DNA of 64,000 nucleotides, from contig JAMAHW010000016.1 of assembly GCA_023627715.1 (NCBI GenBank), positions 124,001 to 188,000 of the forward strand, written 5' to 3'. The notes under the pieces were generated by a model. It was not told the DNA's origin. It searched no databases and was given only the letters and a program-made list of their open reading frames with translations. The stretch is from Periconia sp. R9002 (lineage: Eukaryota; Ascomycota; Dothideomycetes; Pleosporales; Periconiaceae). Below, piece by piece: positions 11,301 through 22,661 of this stretch (positions are counted from its first letter, which is position 1; the number at the start of each line of letters is the position of its first letter). A program made the translations under genes and the position numbers.

Positions 11301-14300
11301 CACCATCATCGATTCTCTGCCCGTACAAATATTTACAGCCCTTCCAACCACCGGTGCTCTGACTTGGGCCAATTCCAAATTCCTCATCTACCGCGGTCAA
11401 GAGTCTCACCAAGTATTGCGTGGGCCATGGGATGCGATACATCCAGAGGATCGCGACGACTACATAGCTCAGTGGAACAAGTCGCTGAGGACTGGGCAAC
11501 AATTGCAAAAGAAGGTGAGATTGCGTAGGTTTGACGATTGTTATCGCTGGTTCTACGTCCGGGTGGCGCCCTTGAAGAATAAGCGACAGCAAATCGTGCA
11601 CTGGATCGGCACCAACATGGATTTCCATGAACAGCATCTCGCCGAACTCAATGCCGCGCGCCAACAGGAAACTGCTGCATCAGAAGCTAAATATCGCGCT
11701 CTTGCAAACTCAAGCCCTCAGGTAGTCTTTGTAGTATCGAACCGACGTGGACTTACCTTCTGCAATTCCCAGTGGGAGGTGTATTCTGGCCAAACGGAGG
11801 CGCAAGCGCGTGGTAATGGTTTTCTTGAACATGTGCATCCAGACGATATTGTCAAATGCAAACTTCCGGAAATGAGCAGTGATGGCACCGAGGCTGTCAA
11901 TGTACCAACGTCATTACCGTCCGAACCTCAACGTCAGTCGTCATCCTCTTCTGAAGATTCGTCCACTTTGTCCGAAAAGACCCCAACCAGTCCTCTCGTT
12001 CAATCACCTGGAAGGATGGATATTCCGCAGGCGAAGTTGTCGAAGCTTGCAAGCACTGGTATTCTCAGGGTTACGAAGAACGCTGACGGTCGCGCCTCAT
12101 ATTCTACTGAAGTTCGTCTACGCAACAAGGACGGTGAATATAGATGGCATCTTGTAAGAGTTCTACTAGAGAAGTCGCTGGCTGAAGAGACCGATGAAGA
12201 AACATGGTACGGAACCTGTACGGATATTAACGACCACAAACTTCTCGAGCAAACCCTCAAGGAAACAATGGATGCGAAAACCAGATTTCTTAGCAATATG
12301 TCTCACGAAATCAGAACTCCACTGAACGGCATATCTGGAATGGTAAACTTCCTCCTGGACAGCGTACTAAATGCAGAGCAACTAGAGCACGTCAACATCA
12401 TCAAAGCTAGCACGGACAGTTTACTCAATCTCATCAATGACATTCTTGATCTATCCAAGGTTGAAGCTGGAATGATCAAGCTCACCATGGAGTGGCTTCA
12501 TCTGCCATCCCTTCTTGAAGAAGTCAACGATCTCAACATGGGATTGGCTATTCAGAAAGGCCTTGAACTCAACTATCTCATGGAAGAAGGAGTGCCGTCT
12601 ATGGTAAAGGGTGACAAATTCCGCATCCGTCAAGTTCTCCTGAATGTGGTCGGTAACGCCATCAAATTCACACAAAAAGGCGAGGTTTTTGTGCGTTGTC
12701 AACTCCAGCCTCCCGAACGATCAGATGATCTCAAGAGCAATGAGACCATGATTCGGTTCGAAGTTATTGATACCGGAGGGGGTTTCAGTGAACACGAAGC
12801 CAAGTATCTCTTCAAGCGATTCAGTCAGATTGATGGGAGCAGTACCCGACAGCACGGCGGCACTGGTTTAGGACTTGCCATTTCTATGCAGTTTGTTGAG
12901 CTGCATGGAGGAATGATGAATGCTCACAGTGTTCCTGGAAAAGGCTCCACATTCTTTTTCACCATCAAATTTGGAATACCAACTGAGGATGACTACCCGA
13001 AACCGGCTGCCGCCACGCCTGGAACACCGGCATCAGAACCTGCCACATCTCTTCCACCAGTGCCTGCGCAGTCCTTGTCCTCGCAAAAATCTATGCTTCC
13101 TCAAGCTTTGGCAAATGTTCGTCTAGACCGTATGTCAAGTGCATCGTCTGACCGTAGCGAATCTATCAAATCTCCTGTGCCTAGTCTGACGGCTTCCGAG
13201 CGCTCTCATGAGTCTCCTTCTCTGTCCTCCGGGAGTTCCGACCACTCTCTTACAGGTGCTGTTTTGACTGGAAAGTCAAGCTTACGATCTGAGAGATCAT
13301 CGGCCTCATCATTTCTGCAGGAAGCTTCTTCACCTAAGAAGTCAGAGCTCAAGCTTGCCTTACCTAATAAACGACTAGGCAGCGATCGTGACATGAAGTC
13401 AAGTGACTCTACTCCTTCGATGGGGTCAGATGAAACACTTCGCCAGTCTGGAAATCGTAGCACCTCGCCACATGCTAGCCCACCACCAATGTTTTCCATT
13501 CTGGTTGTGTGCCCCTTGACACATAGCAGAGAGGCGACTGTCCGGCATATCAAGAATACTCTCCCTGCAGATGTCCCACACCAGATTACAGGCCAGCCCA
13601 ATGTATCCGAAGCTCAGAGAATGATAGGTGGCGACAGTCCCGTCTTATTTACTCACGTTGTTCTCGTGCTACATGACACTCTTGAAGTCATGGCCATAAT
13701 GGACCAGATACTGAACTCCGTGGTCCACGGGAACACTTCGATCGTGGTAGTGTCTGATCCGACTCAGAAAAAGGAGCTTATGAAGGAAGCTCCGGCTTAT
13801 GACTACAACCAACTTATAGCCGATCGACGACTGCAATTCATATACCGTCCCCTAAAACCATCGAAGTTTGCTGTAATCTTCGACCCGCAGAAGGAGCGAG
13901 AGCTGAGCACCGATCGAAATCAGGATACTGCACAGCAAGTTGTGTTCAGCCAAAAGCTTGTGTTTGAAGAACTCAAGAGAAGACTGGGCGGTAAAGGCCA
14001 CAGGGTGCTTTTGGTTGAGGACAATCATATCAACCAAACCGTAAGATCTCGCTCGCGACCTGTCATAAGAATGCTCGGCTAACTCCGTCAGGTTATCCTC
14101 AAATTTTTGGCCAGGATATCTGTTCAAACAGAAACTGTGCTTGACGGTGTTCAGTGTACAGAAAAAGTATTTTCGAAACCGCCTGGCTACTTTTCAATCA
14201 TACTGGTGAGTCCTGCTAAATTAATTACTAACGATTATGCTCACCTTGTTTCAGTGTGATTTGCATATGCCGAACAAGGACGGTTATCAAGCTTGTAAAG

Positions 14301-14524
14301 AGATTCGCGGGTGGGAGAAAAGTAATGGGCATCGCCATCACCCCATTATAGCCCTCTCGGCGAATGTGCTTGGCGACGTCTACGCCAAGTGCGTGGAAGC
14401 TGGCTTCAACTCATACGTCACCAAACCCGTCGAATTCAAGGAACTTTCCATGGTTATGATGAAATTCTTGGATCCTGTCGACAAAAACAAGCAGCCCGAC
14501 TTCATGAAACTGCGTAAGCGATGA
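8362..14524 (+). CDS. hybrid histidine kinase (GAF-like, 2 PAS, HisKA, HATPase, pseudo-receiver, receiver)
   Basis: A cytosolic-type two-component sensor, 2020 aa in three exons (8362-14040, 14092-14205, 14255-14524), with no transmembrane stretch. Order: disordered Ser/Pro-rich N-terminus; a GAF-like region in two pieces (about 287-350 and 690-740, APIAILSILSPVVPYPRN) separated by a long disordered insert; PAS at about 970-1095 (RTIIDSLPVQIFTALP, RGPWDAIHPEDRDDY); a second PAS with an insert (about 1105-1300); HisKA with phospho-acceptor His1315 in NMSHEIRTPLNG; HATPase with NVVGNAIKFT, DTGGGF and GTGLGL near 1500; Ser-rich linker; a receiver-like segment lacking the acidic site (about 1705-1860); and a true receiver from about 1881 with VEDNH, acceptor Asp1933 in CDLHMPNKDG, ALSA and the TKP lysine. 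Output would pass through an Ypd1-type phosphotransfer protein. Both introns lie in the receiver. I cannot assign a fungal HHK group with certainty. Confidence 0.93.
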
Positions 14525-16125
14525 TGGTTGCCATGACCATCTATGCTCTCCATTTTAACTTCACCGAAATACCCGCTTAGCGAGTCGAAACACATCATAT
14601 CTTACGATTTCCGCAATCTGCATCAGCGAACCTGGCATATCACAAAACTTTTTCTTTTGGCTTCAACTACGCATTTAAGCGTAAAGCACGGCGTAATATT
14701 TAATAGCATTGGGCAGGGGACATCAAGGAACAAAGTCATGAATCACCATCGGATTAGGGCTTGGGGGGGTCTATTCGCCATGCTGATGCATTTACACCTT
14801 ACCTTCTTCCGGTAATCATTTTCGCTATCATTCTTAGGCTGTGTCTATCCGGGTTCACTATCTACACCTCCCTCACCTTCCATGGGAGCAGTTTCTACCG
14901 CAATAGGTAGCAGCAGGTGTATTGTTTCGAGCCACGACACTAGGGATATCCTCTTTTACTGTTTTTATGCTTATTTTTTTTGTTTTACCTGTTTGTCTGT
15001 TCGTGTTTGGGAACAGCTTCTAGCATTTTGTGGGGGTTGTACCTGCTTGTTACCCCATTGTCTTTCTCCGTCCGTGCTACGTCACGCTTTGCTAGGGAAG
15101 AGGAAAAAAGAGGGAATATAAAGTTGGCGTATTCGACCTCTACTGTTCCTAATGCATCTTCGTGCATTACTACACGGTGGTGGAGGGATAAAGATTCTCT
15201 CCTGCTGCGTTTTTAGAGATGCGAGGGCCAAAAATGGGATCCAACAAGACAACCTGGAAATTTACGGGCATGAGGAGAGCACTGGCAGGAGCACTTAGGG
15301 GGAATTGGAGGAGCCTGTGTATTTTTTCTTCTCTGTCTCCAGATGAGATCAGGCAGGCGAATGCACTTTTCGGGTGGGGAATGTAATGAGAGTGATCAAT
15401 GGGAATAGGAAACGAGAAATGGGAACTGTACATTATATTTACTTCTATTCGAATTATGTAGCCAGATAGCAAGTGGGGAGTCAGACGACGCTTTGCGCGC
15501 AAGAAATATTACGAGAATGTAACGATCTATGATGATGGGTATATGTGAGATTCTTCTGCTTCTACTTCCAGAGGCTGGATTTTGTGGGTAACTATAAATT
15601 CATTCTGAAGTGATTGTCGTTGGAGTTGGAATATCCGCTATTTAAAGTTGTAAATGGACATTTGTCTGGTAATTGCTGGCAAAAAAGGGTTCAGGCACGT
15701 GTGATTGGGTGAGGCAGGGGTATATCTAAAGTCTCTAGGGTGTGATTGGTCAAACAATATATATATGCCTTGGCAGTTTTGCCATACATCACAACGCGCC
15801 CGCCACCTTCAGACTTGTGAAGACGTGGAGGCTGCGCGTTTCCACCTTCGTTCTCTTCTTGTTCAGCATTCACAAAGCTTTATACAGTAGAAGATTGTAT
15901 TCTTTATTGGGGCTTGGGTACGAGCGCCGTCAGCCTTACCACTTCGTAGTTTCATCGGCCACAGCCTCCTCGTCAAGTCCGCAGCGGTCTCGTGCCGACG
16001 GCGTTTCACTCTATTTTTTGTCTCTTGTTTCCTCCATAAACCGTTGTAGACGTCTATATCGTTTGCGCCACGCATAACCCCCCCTCTCCCGGTATCGCGA
16101 TCCCGAGTCGCATTCACATTCGCCG
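14525..16125. other. intergenic, 3' region of histidine kinase and FKBP promoter
   Basis: 1.6 kb between same-strand genes. T-rich tracts (e.g. 14966-14985) and small ORFs occur, none supported by splicing or motif. The last 250 bp before 16126 are pyrimidine-rich as in other fungal promoters. Nothing else recognised. Confidence 0.4.
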
Positions 16126-17742
16126 ATGCGGTCATTTACCCTGCTCTCCGCGCTCGCGCTCCTATCATCCCCCCTCGTCTCCGGACAAGGCCTCGATATC
16201 AACACCACCCGACCCGTCGAATGCGAACGCAAGACTCAGAAAGGGGATAAGATTCAGGTGAACTACAAAGGGACACTGCAGAAAGATGGCTCGCAGTTCG
16301 ACTCGAGTTATGACCGGAAGAAGCCGTTCGAATTCACATTGGGCGTAGGTCAGGTTATTAAAGGGTGGGATCAAGGACTGGTTGGCATGTGTATAGGAGA
16401 AGCAAGGACGTTGACGATACCTCCTTCCTTTGGGTACGGGTATGAGGATAATGGGCCGATACCATCTGGTTCCACATTGAGTACGTTTTTAGGCAGTTGA
16501 CAGGCTGGTTGGTTACTAGCTGTATGCTAACATGTTTGCTCTTGTAGTTTTCGAGACGGAACTATTGGGCATTAAGGGCGTTAAAGCTCCCGCTGTGAGA
16601 CCCACGATCGCTCCTCCTGACGAATCTGCGCAATCTTCTGCCACGCCTACCGAAAACCCAACTTCGGCAGCTGCATCAGCGACCCCTTCCACTACAGCAC
16701 TAGCCACTGCGGCCTCCACTACCACCACATCCGACCCAGAAAAATCCACAGCCAGCCCGATGGATAAGGAAGACAATGGAGAGTGTCATTTGCTAGGACC
16801 ATATGCTCTTTTTGTCCAGGGAGCTCTTGGGCTACTGGCTCTTTCTTCACTGGTAGTCAAACGATGGCGAGAGACGCCTAGGCGTCCCCTCAAGATCTGG
16901 TTCTTCGACGTCTCAAAGCAGGTTTTTGGGTCTGCCCTCCTGCACCTGGCAAATGTCTTCATGTCCATGCTCTCCTCTGGTAGCTTTGACGTGGCGTCGA
17001 CAACCCCTGCGGACAAGGAAGGGAACCAGCCGAACCCCTGCTCGTTCTACCTGCTCAACATCTTCATCGATGTACGTAATGTCTCCAGCTCACTCTCTGT
17101 ACAAGCTTCTAACAGGACTAGACTACCATCGGAATCCCCATCCTCATCGTCCTCCTCCGCCTCCTCCACAGAGCATTCCTCCTCACGCCCGTCGCCCGTC
17201 CCGCCGAGTCCATCCGTTCGGGAAACTACGGCCAACCGCCGCGCGCAACATGGTGGCTCAAGCAATCCCTCATCTACTTCCTCGGCCTCTTCGGCATGAA
17301 GCTCTGCGTCTTCGTCCTCTTCGCCCTGCTCCCCTGGATCGCGTGGGTCGGCGACTGGGCCCTCCGCTGGACCGAAGGCAACGAAGCCGTGCAGATCGCC
17401 TTCGTCATGTTCATCTTCCCGCTCATCATGAACGCGCTGCAGTACTGGATCATCGACGGGTTCATCAAGGACCCCGCGACCGAGGACAGCGAGTACGTGG
17501 TTGCGGCGGCCGACGACAGCGATGATGAAAACGGCGACGACGAGTGGCTTGAACGTCACAGGCAGGCTAGGCGCGAACACGGCGTCGACGAAGACGATAG
17601 CGATGTCGAGGCTGCGGAGGCGGCCCCGTTGAAGGAGGCCAATCCTACGGCGATCCCTGTACGCAGCACGAGCGGTGTGAACAGTAAAGCGCGCGAGTAC
17701 GATCCTGAGCATGATGGTGCGCAGGGAGGTAGTGGTCGATGA
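16126..17742 (+). CDS. FKBP prolyl isomerase fused to STIMATE/Ypl162c-type membrane protein
   Basis: One open reading frame of 499 aa over three exons (16126-16480, 16548-17071, 17122-17742); both introns close in frame. Residues 1-20 form a signal peptide (hydrophobic [10 protein letters not shown]). Residues about 30-125 are an FKBP domain ([35 protein letters not shown]), as in secretory-pathway FKBP2. A Ser/Thr/Ala-rich linker follows (about 125-190), then the STIMATE (TMEM110)/yeast Ypl162c fold: five hydrophobic segments (about 200-218, 230-256, 275-310, 330-365, 375-400) with Cx[17 protein letters not shown] and QYWIIDGFI, and an acidic C-terminal tail. No stop separates the halves. 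ATG at 16760 (residue 190, MDKEDNGEC) is where a stand-alone STIMATE protein might start. Positive charges (KRWRE..RRPLK) after segment 1 place the N-terminus in the lumen, which matches a lumenal FKBP. Each domain is certain; that one mRNA encodes both is inferred from the open frame. Confidence 0.85.
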
Positions 17743-19805
17743 TTGGTTATTGGCAAGAGGAAAAGCCATCGATAACCTAAAAAAAGGGCTTTCTAAACGC
17801 TGATCTTTTCCCTGCTCGTTGTATCCTTTCTTTTTTTTCTCTGTAAATACGTACATAGCATTGGATACTTTGCTAGCCGTCACTGTTACGTTTTGGAGCC
17901 AGAATTCGTCCCAAGTTGTTTTTTTTTTTGGTTTTTCTTTTTCTTTTCTTTCATAGAGCATCCCGTATCTTCTCCCTCCCTCTCTCCCGCCGTACATATA
18001 TCAATAGCGCTTGACTTACTTTTTCTTCTCTTCTCTTCTCTTCTCTTCTCTTCTCTTCTCTTCTCTTCTCTTCTCTTCTCTTCTTGGATACCGTCGGATG
18101 TCGGACAGAGAGATGGAACATATAAACTGACACGGAAACGGACGAACGGACAAGCTTCTTCCTTCTGAAGAAGAGGGGGGAGAGGGGGGGAGGGGGAGAA
18201 GCACGTATGAGGTTGAACTGGCGGTGGATTTAGAGCAAGCATGCCTAGGTACCTATGTGTGTACGTGTGTGTATGCATGTTACATTACAACAAAACAGAA
18301 GAAGAGGGAAAGATGATGATGTAGCTAGGTACCGAGAAATTGAGGTGAATGGATGGATGTATTTTCGCGCAAACATTCATACGTGAGGGTTTGGTTTTTG
18401 GTTTGATTTACACCGTGTCTGTGTTTGTGTGTAGGTGTAGATTCTTGCTGGTATTAGCATTCTTACTATCGTTGTCTGTGGGAGATGATCCGCATCTTTT
18501 TTCCCGTCGTGACTTCTGGTATAAGATAACATAAAGGGATAGACACTTCGTTCGTCTTGCTTGTCCTGTGTCTCATGTTTTACTTATTGATTTTTTCTCA
18601 GGTTTCGTCAATATTTGTTCAACTTGGGCTTAGCCAGCCTACATAGGTACCTAGGTAGGTAGTACTCTGTGCTATTTAAAGTGTCTAGTACTGGTGTCGT
18701 CGTATCTTGCCAATGTAGTTACCTTGTGACGATCGATGGTCTCGAGTACGTCTGGTGGGATGGTGAGCGGATGAAGCTTCCTTGGCTTTTTGCCTTGTTC
18801 CCTTCTCGTCTAACGGCTTCTACGGCATGCGGGATAGTTTGCGGAGAATAGCTCGTAGGGATTGGTGGATTGGGAGGATTGCTGATGGATCTTTTGTGGG
18901 TGATAGGTTGTAAACTAATGGTGAGTAAATGACAGGTTGTTGGGGTAGTCATGAGACGATTCACCACGTCGCGAGTTTCGATTACACGGCTGGGTCTTGA
19001 ATAGAATGCGTCAAAGAGCGCATGGTTGCGATTGTTGGTGTTGGTTTGATTTTTCCCTTCGTCTCGTGTCCATCCGGAAACGTAAGGGGCCATTGAGAGC
19101 ATGAAAGGCAACGACGTCGAGTAGGAGAATCCTAGAAGGAGTTCGTTTTCCATCGTCCGCTGGCGCTTAATAAAACGCCGTGTCGTTGGCCTTTCACGCT
19201 TTCACGCTTTGGCTATTTGTGTATTTGTCCTATAGGTATGACTTGTTGGTTTTCGCTTTGATGTTTCACTTTACGCGTGGTAATGTGTTGGTGATCATCG
19301 TGGCCTCACATCGTGATCACCGAATGAATCCTGGTGCTGCAGGAAATATGCAAATGTGCATTGTCTTATTCATGGGACCAGGTATAGAGTTAAAGGGAAC
19401 ATTGCCAATTGCGGTATCAGCCTCGCAAATTCGCCCGGTGGCGGCTAGTCCAAAGCTGATGTGAGACCAAAATAGCTACCACGTTTCGGAAACGGTTATG
19501 ACCGTTATCCCGATCTCCGCTATCTTTCGTATTAATTTGAGTTCGGCCCGTCGTACATTTCCTCTCCTGCTCTAGTGTACGCATCCAACTCTACGAGAAA
19601 TCTCTCCGCTTCATAGCCATTGGTCTAAGGAGAATTTAGGTAAATACTGGCGCCTATGCTCTCAGTGCTCCATGCCCATCGACGCTAGCGTGTCACGCTT
19701 CGGTGTGGAAGATTCAAGACTACAACATCTCCTCTCTGACCAACAAAAATAGGAGTTTAAGTAACTCAACTCGGTTTTCAACCTCCTCATCGAAGGCAAG
19801 AAACG
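17743..19805. other. long intergenic with microsatellite
   Basis: About 2.1 kb. It holds the (TCTTC)n array at 18023-18084, a poly-T tract near 17920, G-rich sequence at 18172-18200 and TAGGTACCTA motifs at 18246, 18330 and 18640-18662. A minus-strand ORF of 144 codons (18719-19153) has no recognisable motif and no obvious introns, so I left it uncalled. Confidence 0.4.
18023..18084. repeat. (TCTTC)n microsatellite, about 12 copies
   Basis: A nearly perfect pentanucleotide tandem array of pyrimidine-only units in the 3' flank of the FKBP-STIMATE gene. Read on the minus strand it is a purine run (GAAGA)n. It gives long meaningless Lys/Arg/Glu-rich ORFs on that strand. Copy number probably varies between strains. 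Confidence 0.95.
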
Positions 19806-21956
19806 ATGCCGCAATTCCACACATCCGTCATCGAGTTTCGTAGCCTGAAAAAGGGCCCTAGATACGGAGCGAAAGTAAAGACGGGCTGTATTACTTGCAA
19901 GTAAGTTCAATTTCCTCTCTTTTACTCAAAACGGAAACGTACGAAGCTCCGCCTACCCTGTCTCTGCATTCTGTATGTCTTGGACGGGTCATGGCACAAG
20001 TAGAAAAAACAATGTAGACAACGATTGATTGCCATATTCTTACCAAAAGAATCCTGTCAGTCCCCAATCAGTCGTTGTGGTGCGTCAACCTCAAGCACTG
20101 CATGAGGGACCGGCGTGCCGCTTTACAGTCGAGACCAGCGTCTTCCCAGTCGCGTAATGCAGTATGGAAAACACATGGAGAATGTTGCTAACCTCTCGTG
20201 GCTAGGAACCGACGTATAAAATGCGATGAAGCAAAACCGAGCTGCGTAAAGTATGCATTGATGCCATCAGCCACACTGAACAAGTGAAGCAGAAGACCTA
20301 CCACACTCGGATGCTGACTCAGACAGATGCTTGAGCACAGGGCGAAACTGCGAAGGCTATACACGAAATAAATCGGACGTCTTTGGTCTGAATCGAAAAT
20401 CTGTCATTCGCCACGACTCGCCCGTCCCATCATCGCCAGATGTCCTGTCTGAGTATGGAGAAGACCTCCAGTACTTTGAATTCTACCAGAATTGCGTTGG
20501 GCATAACATTGCTACCCCGTATGACAGCAACTTTTGGTGCAAAATAGCGCCTCGAATGGCCCTGACGGAACCTTCTATCCGCCACGCCCTGATAGCATTG
20601 GGCTACTTTAATAAGGCTACGACCGGAAGCTTGAGGGACGCTCGGTTGAGCGATGAGCGCCACGAGACGCTCTTTTTCCACTACAACAAAGCGGTGAGGT
20701 CACTGATTGAGCGGATGAAACAAATCTCGTTCGATCCGGAAATCGGGCTTGCGACTTGCCTACTGTTTGTGTGCATTGAGTTTCTGAGGGGAGACTTCAT
20801 CACCGCCTTCACGCATCTTCAAAATGGTCTGAAGATGATTTCAGACTGGCATTCTCGCCAATCACGTCGAAAAACACTCAAGAAGGAACGAAAGTCAAAT
20901 TTGCGCGCCAGTGTTCACACTGCACTGGAGTCAACGGACGTCATGACGGAGATGATACCTTTGTTCTTCAGGGCAACTACCGTCGCTCTGCTCTTCGGCG
21001 TTCGCGCAGAGAGGATTGTCGAGATGTCTCCGAGCATTCCAAAGCACTACCAATTCAAGCCTTTTCGCGATGTAACAGAAGCTCGAGTGGTGTGTCTGAA
21101 CTTTCAAAACGCGGCTTTGATCTTCACCCGCGACCAGTCACCTAGGGTCTTTCCGGTTCAACCTTTGACACCCGAAGCTCTAAAAACCCAAGAAGAAATC
21201 CTCGAGTGCCATCGATCCTGGCGAAGAGCGTTTGAAGCATTTTTACACAACACAACCCTTACCCCCGACGAGCAAATCACCGTCCGCTTGCTCAAAACGG
21301 GCTATCACTGCACTTACTTTTCCGTCTCCTGCATAACATGGGTCAAGCAATCTGGATACGACCAGTTCCTGTGGGCCTTCAAAGAGATAGTTGAACATAC
21401 AAGGTTCGTTTTTGACGCAAAAGGTTTACCAGAACGTACACCACCTACCCTCACGGAACCTCTCCTTGTGCCCAAACCTAACGGCCACCGCGGCCCACCA
21501 TCTCGAGACATTCCTTCTCGGGTAAAACCCTCTGCGAACTTCTCCTTCGAAGTCGTGTTGCTTCCCTCTCTTTACTTCGTCATCCAGCGATGTCGTGACC
21601 CGGTCGTCCGCCGCGAGGCTCTGGCTCTCATGGAGCGCAACCCTCCAAGAGAAGCCCTTCTGGACTACGAAATGGCCGCCATCGCCGCTCGTCGCGTCAT
21701 CGAAATTGAAGAGAGCAAGGTCGATCCCACGACAGGGTGGCCTGTTGAGGAGACGCGATTATGGCATGCCGTCGTTGATGGAACCATGGATAGCGACGGC
21801 GGGTTTTGGATCATGTTTTCGAACGCCTTGTGGATTGCGAGTGGCGGCCCGTCCAACGAAGAAGAAGAAGAGTTATGCAGGGTCCCTCGATCGCCTACGG
21901 ATTTTAGGGGAAGGGTGGATTCGCAGTGGCAAGAATATTATGTTGTAGGTGACTGA
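19806..21956 (+). CDS. Zn2Cys6 (C6 fungal-type) transcription factor
   Basis: A zinc binuclear cluster regulator, 589 aa, in three exons: 19806-19900, 20206-20250 and 20327-21956. The DNA-binding domain is split over all three. The spliced cysteines (28, 31, 38, 45, 48, 55) follow the exact C-X2-C-X6-C-X6-C-X2-C-X6-C spacing, in the setting KTGCITCK / RRIKCDEAKPSCVKC / GRNCEGY. The long third exon has the helical Fungal-specific regulatory region (MALTEPSIRHALIALGYF, ATCLLFVCIEFLRGDF) without clear specificity clues. An internal ATG at 20331 would give a protein without the complete cluster and is not the start. Intron 1 (305 bp) is far longer than the other introns here. Target genes cannot be told from sequence; neighbours on the right are a secreted protein and membrane proteins of unknown role. 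Confidence 0.9.
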
Positions 21957-22661
21957 TGTTAATAAGAAAATGTATGTGGTGAGAAGAAAGAAAGAGCATT
22001 GAGACCAGTGGTAAATAACGATCTAGAAGTCATGTAGTAGTACGCACGATTTAGATTGGGATATACACTATAGACATCGCGACATTCATTTGGGGCGCAT
22101 TTTTGTTATCAGAAACAGGCAAACGTTTGTTTTTTCTCCAAGCAGCTTCAGCCTCGCTTCGTTTCTCACCACCATCCGTGCATCTAATCACAGACGACTT
22201 AACACAGCAGAGCCTTCTCAGCAGAAAGACGCCTCATTCCACAACAGCGAATGAATTTGAGACCTTTGATAATATCGATATCGTGAGTTGTTCCCTCCGG
22301 TCAGTCTTCACCAAGGTCCTTGCCCAATGATATTGCGGCTTTATAGCCACATGCTCTACACGTGTAACAGCCATGCGAGGCTTATCGCGTATTGCCGTTC
22401 TCTGTAAGAAGAGGCAATCGATCTGCTGAGCCACCTTCGCGTCGAAAAGGTAAATCTACGCCTATGTATTTCAGCTCAAAGACCTCAGCCTTTCTGACCT
22501 CGTATTTGAGAAACAGGTTGGGAGGAAGTGCATATCCATACATGCGTGCGTGTATATATGCGCGTCGGTCGACAGATATGTCCTTTCAGGATTTCAGCAC
22601 CATCTCTGATTCTCCGTCAACGACACTTTCTTTGAAAATAAAGCGATCAAGTGGATTCAGA
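21957..22661. other. intergenic
   Basis: 705 bp between two same-strand genes. The frame of the downstream secreted-protein gene is open upstream to 22392, but the added residues are not signal-peptide-like, so I treat this as leader/promoter. No other feature seen. Confidence 0.4.

Noticed and set aside
17047..17997. 316-codon minus-strand ORF
   Set aside because: Antisense to the FKBP-STIMATE gene and its 3' flank; low-complexity Asp/Glu/Arg content from the G+C-rich coding strand and the purine microsatellite.
18023..18084. Regular array that might be taken for CRISPR-like repeats
   Set aside because: Pure 5-bp unit with no spacers; a simple microsatellite in a eukaryotic genome.
18719..19153. 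144-codon minus-strand ORF
   Set aside because: No homology-like motif, no introns, no signal peptide; could be real but I cannot support it.
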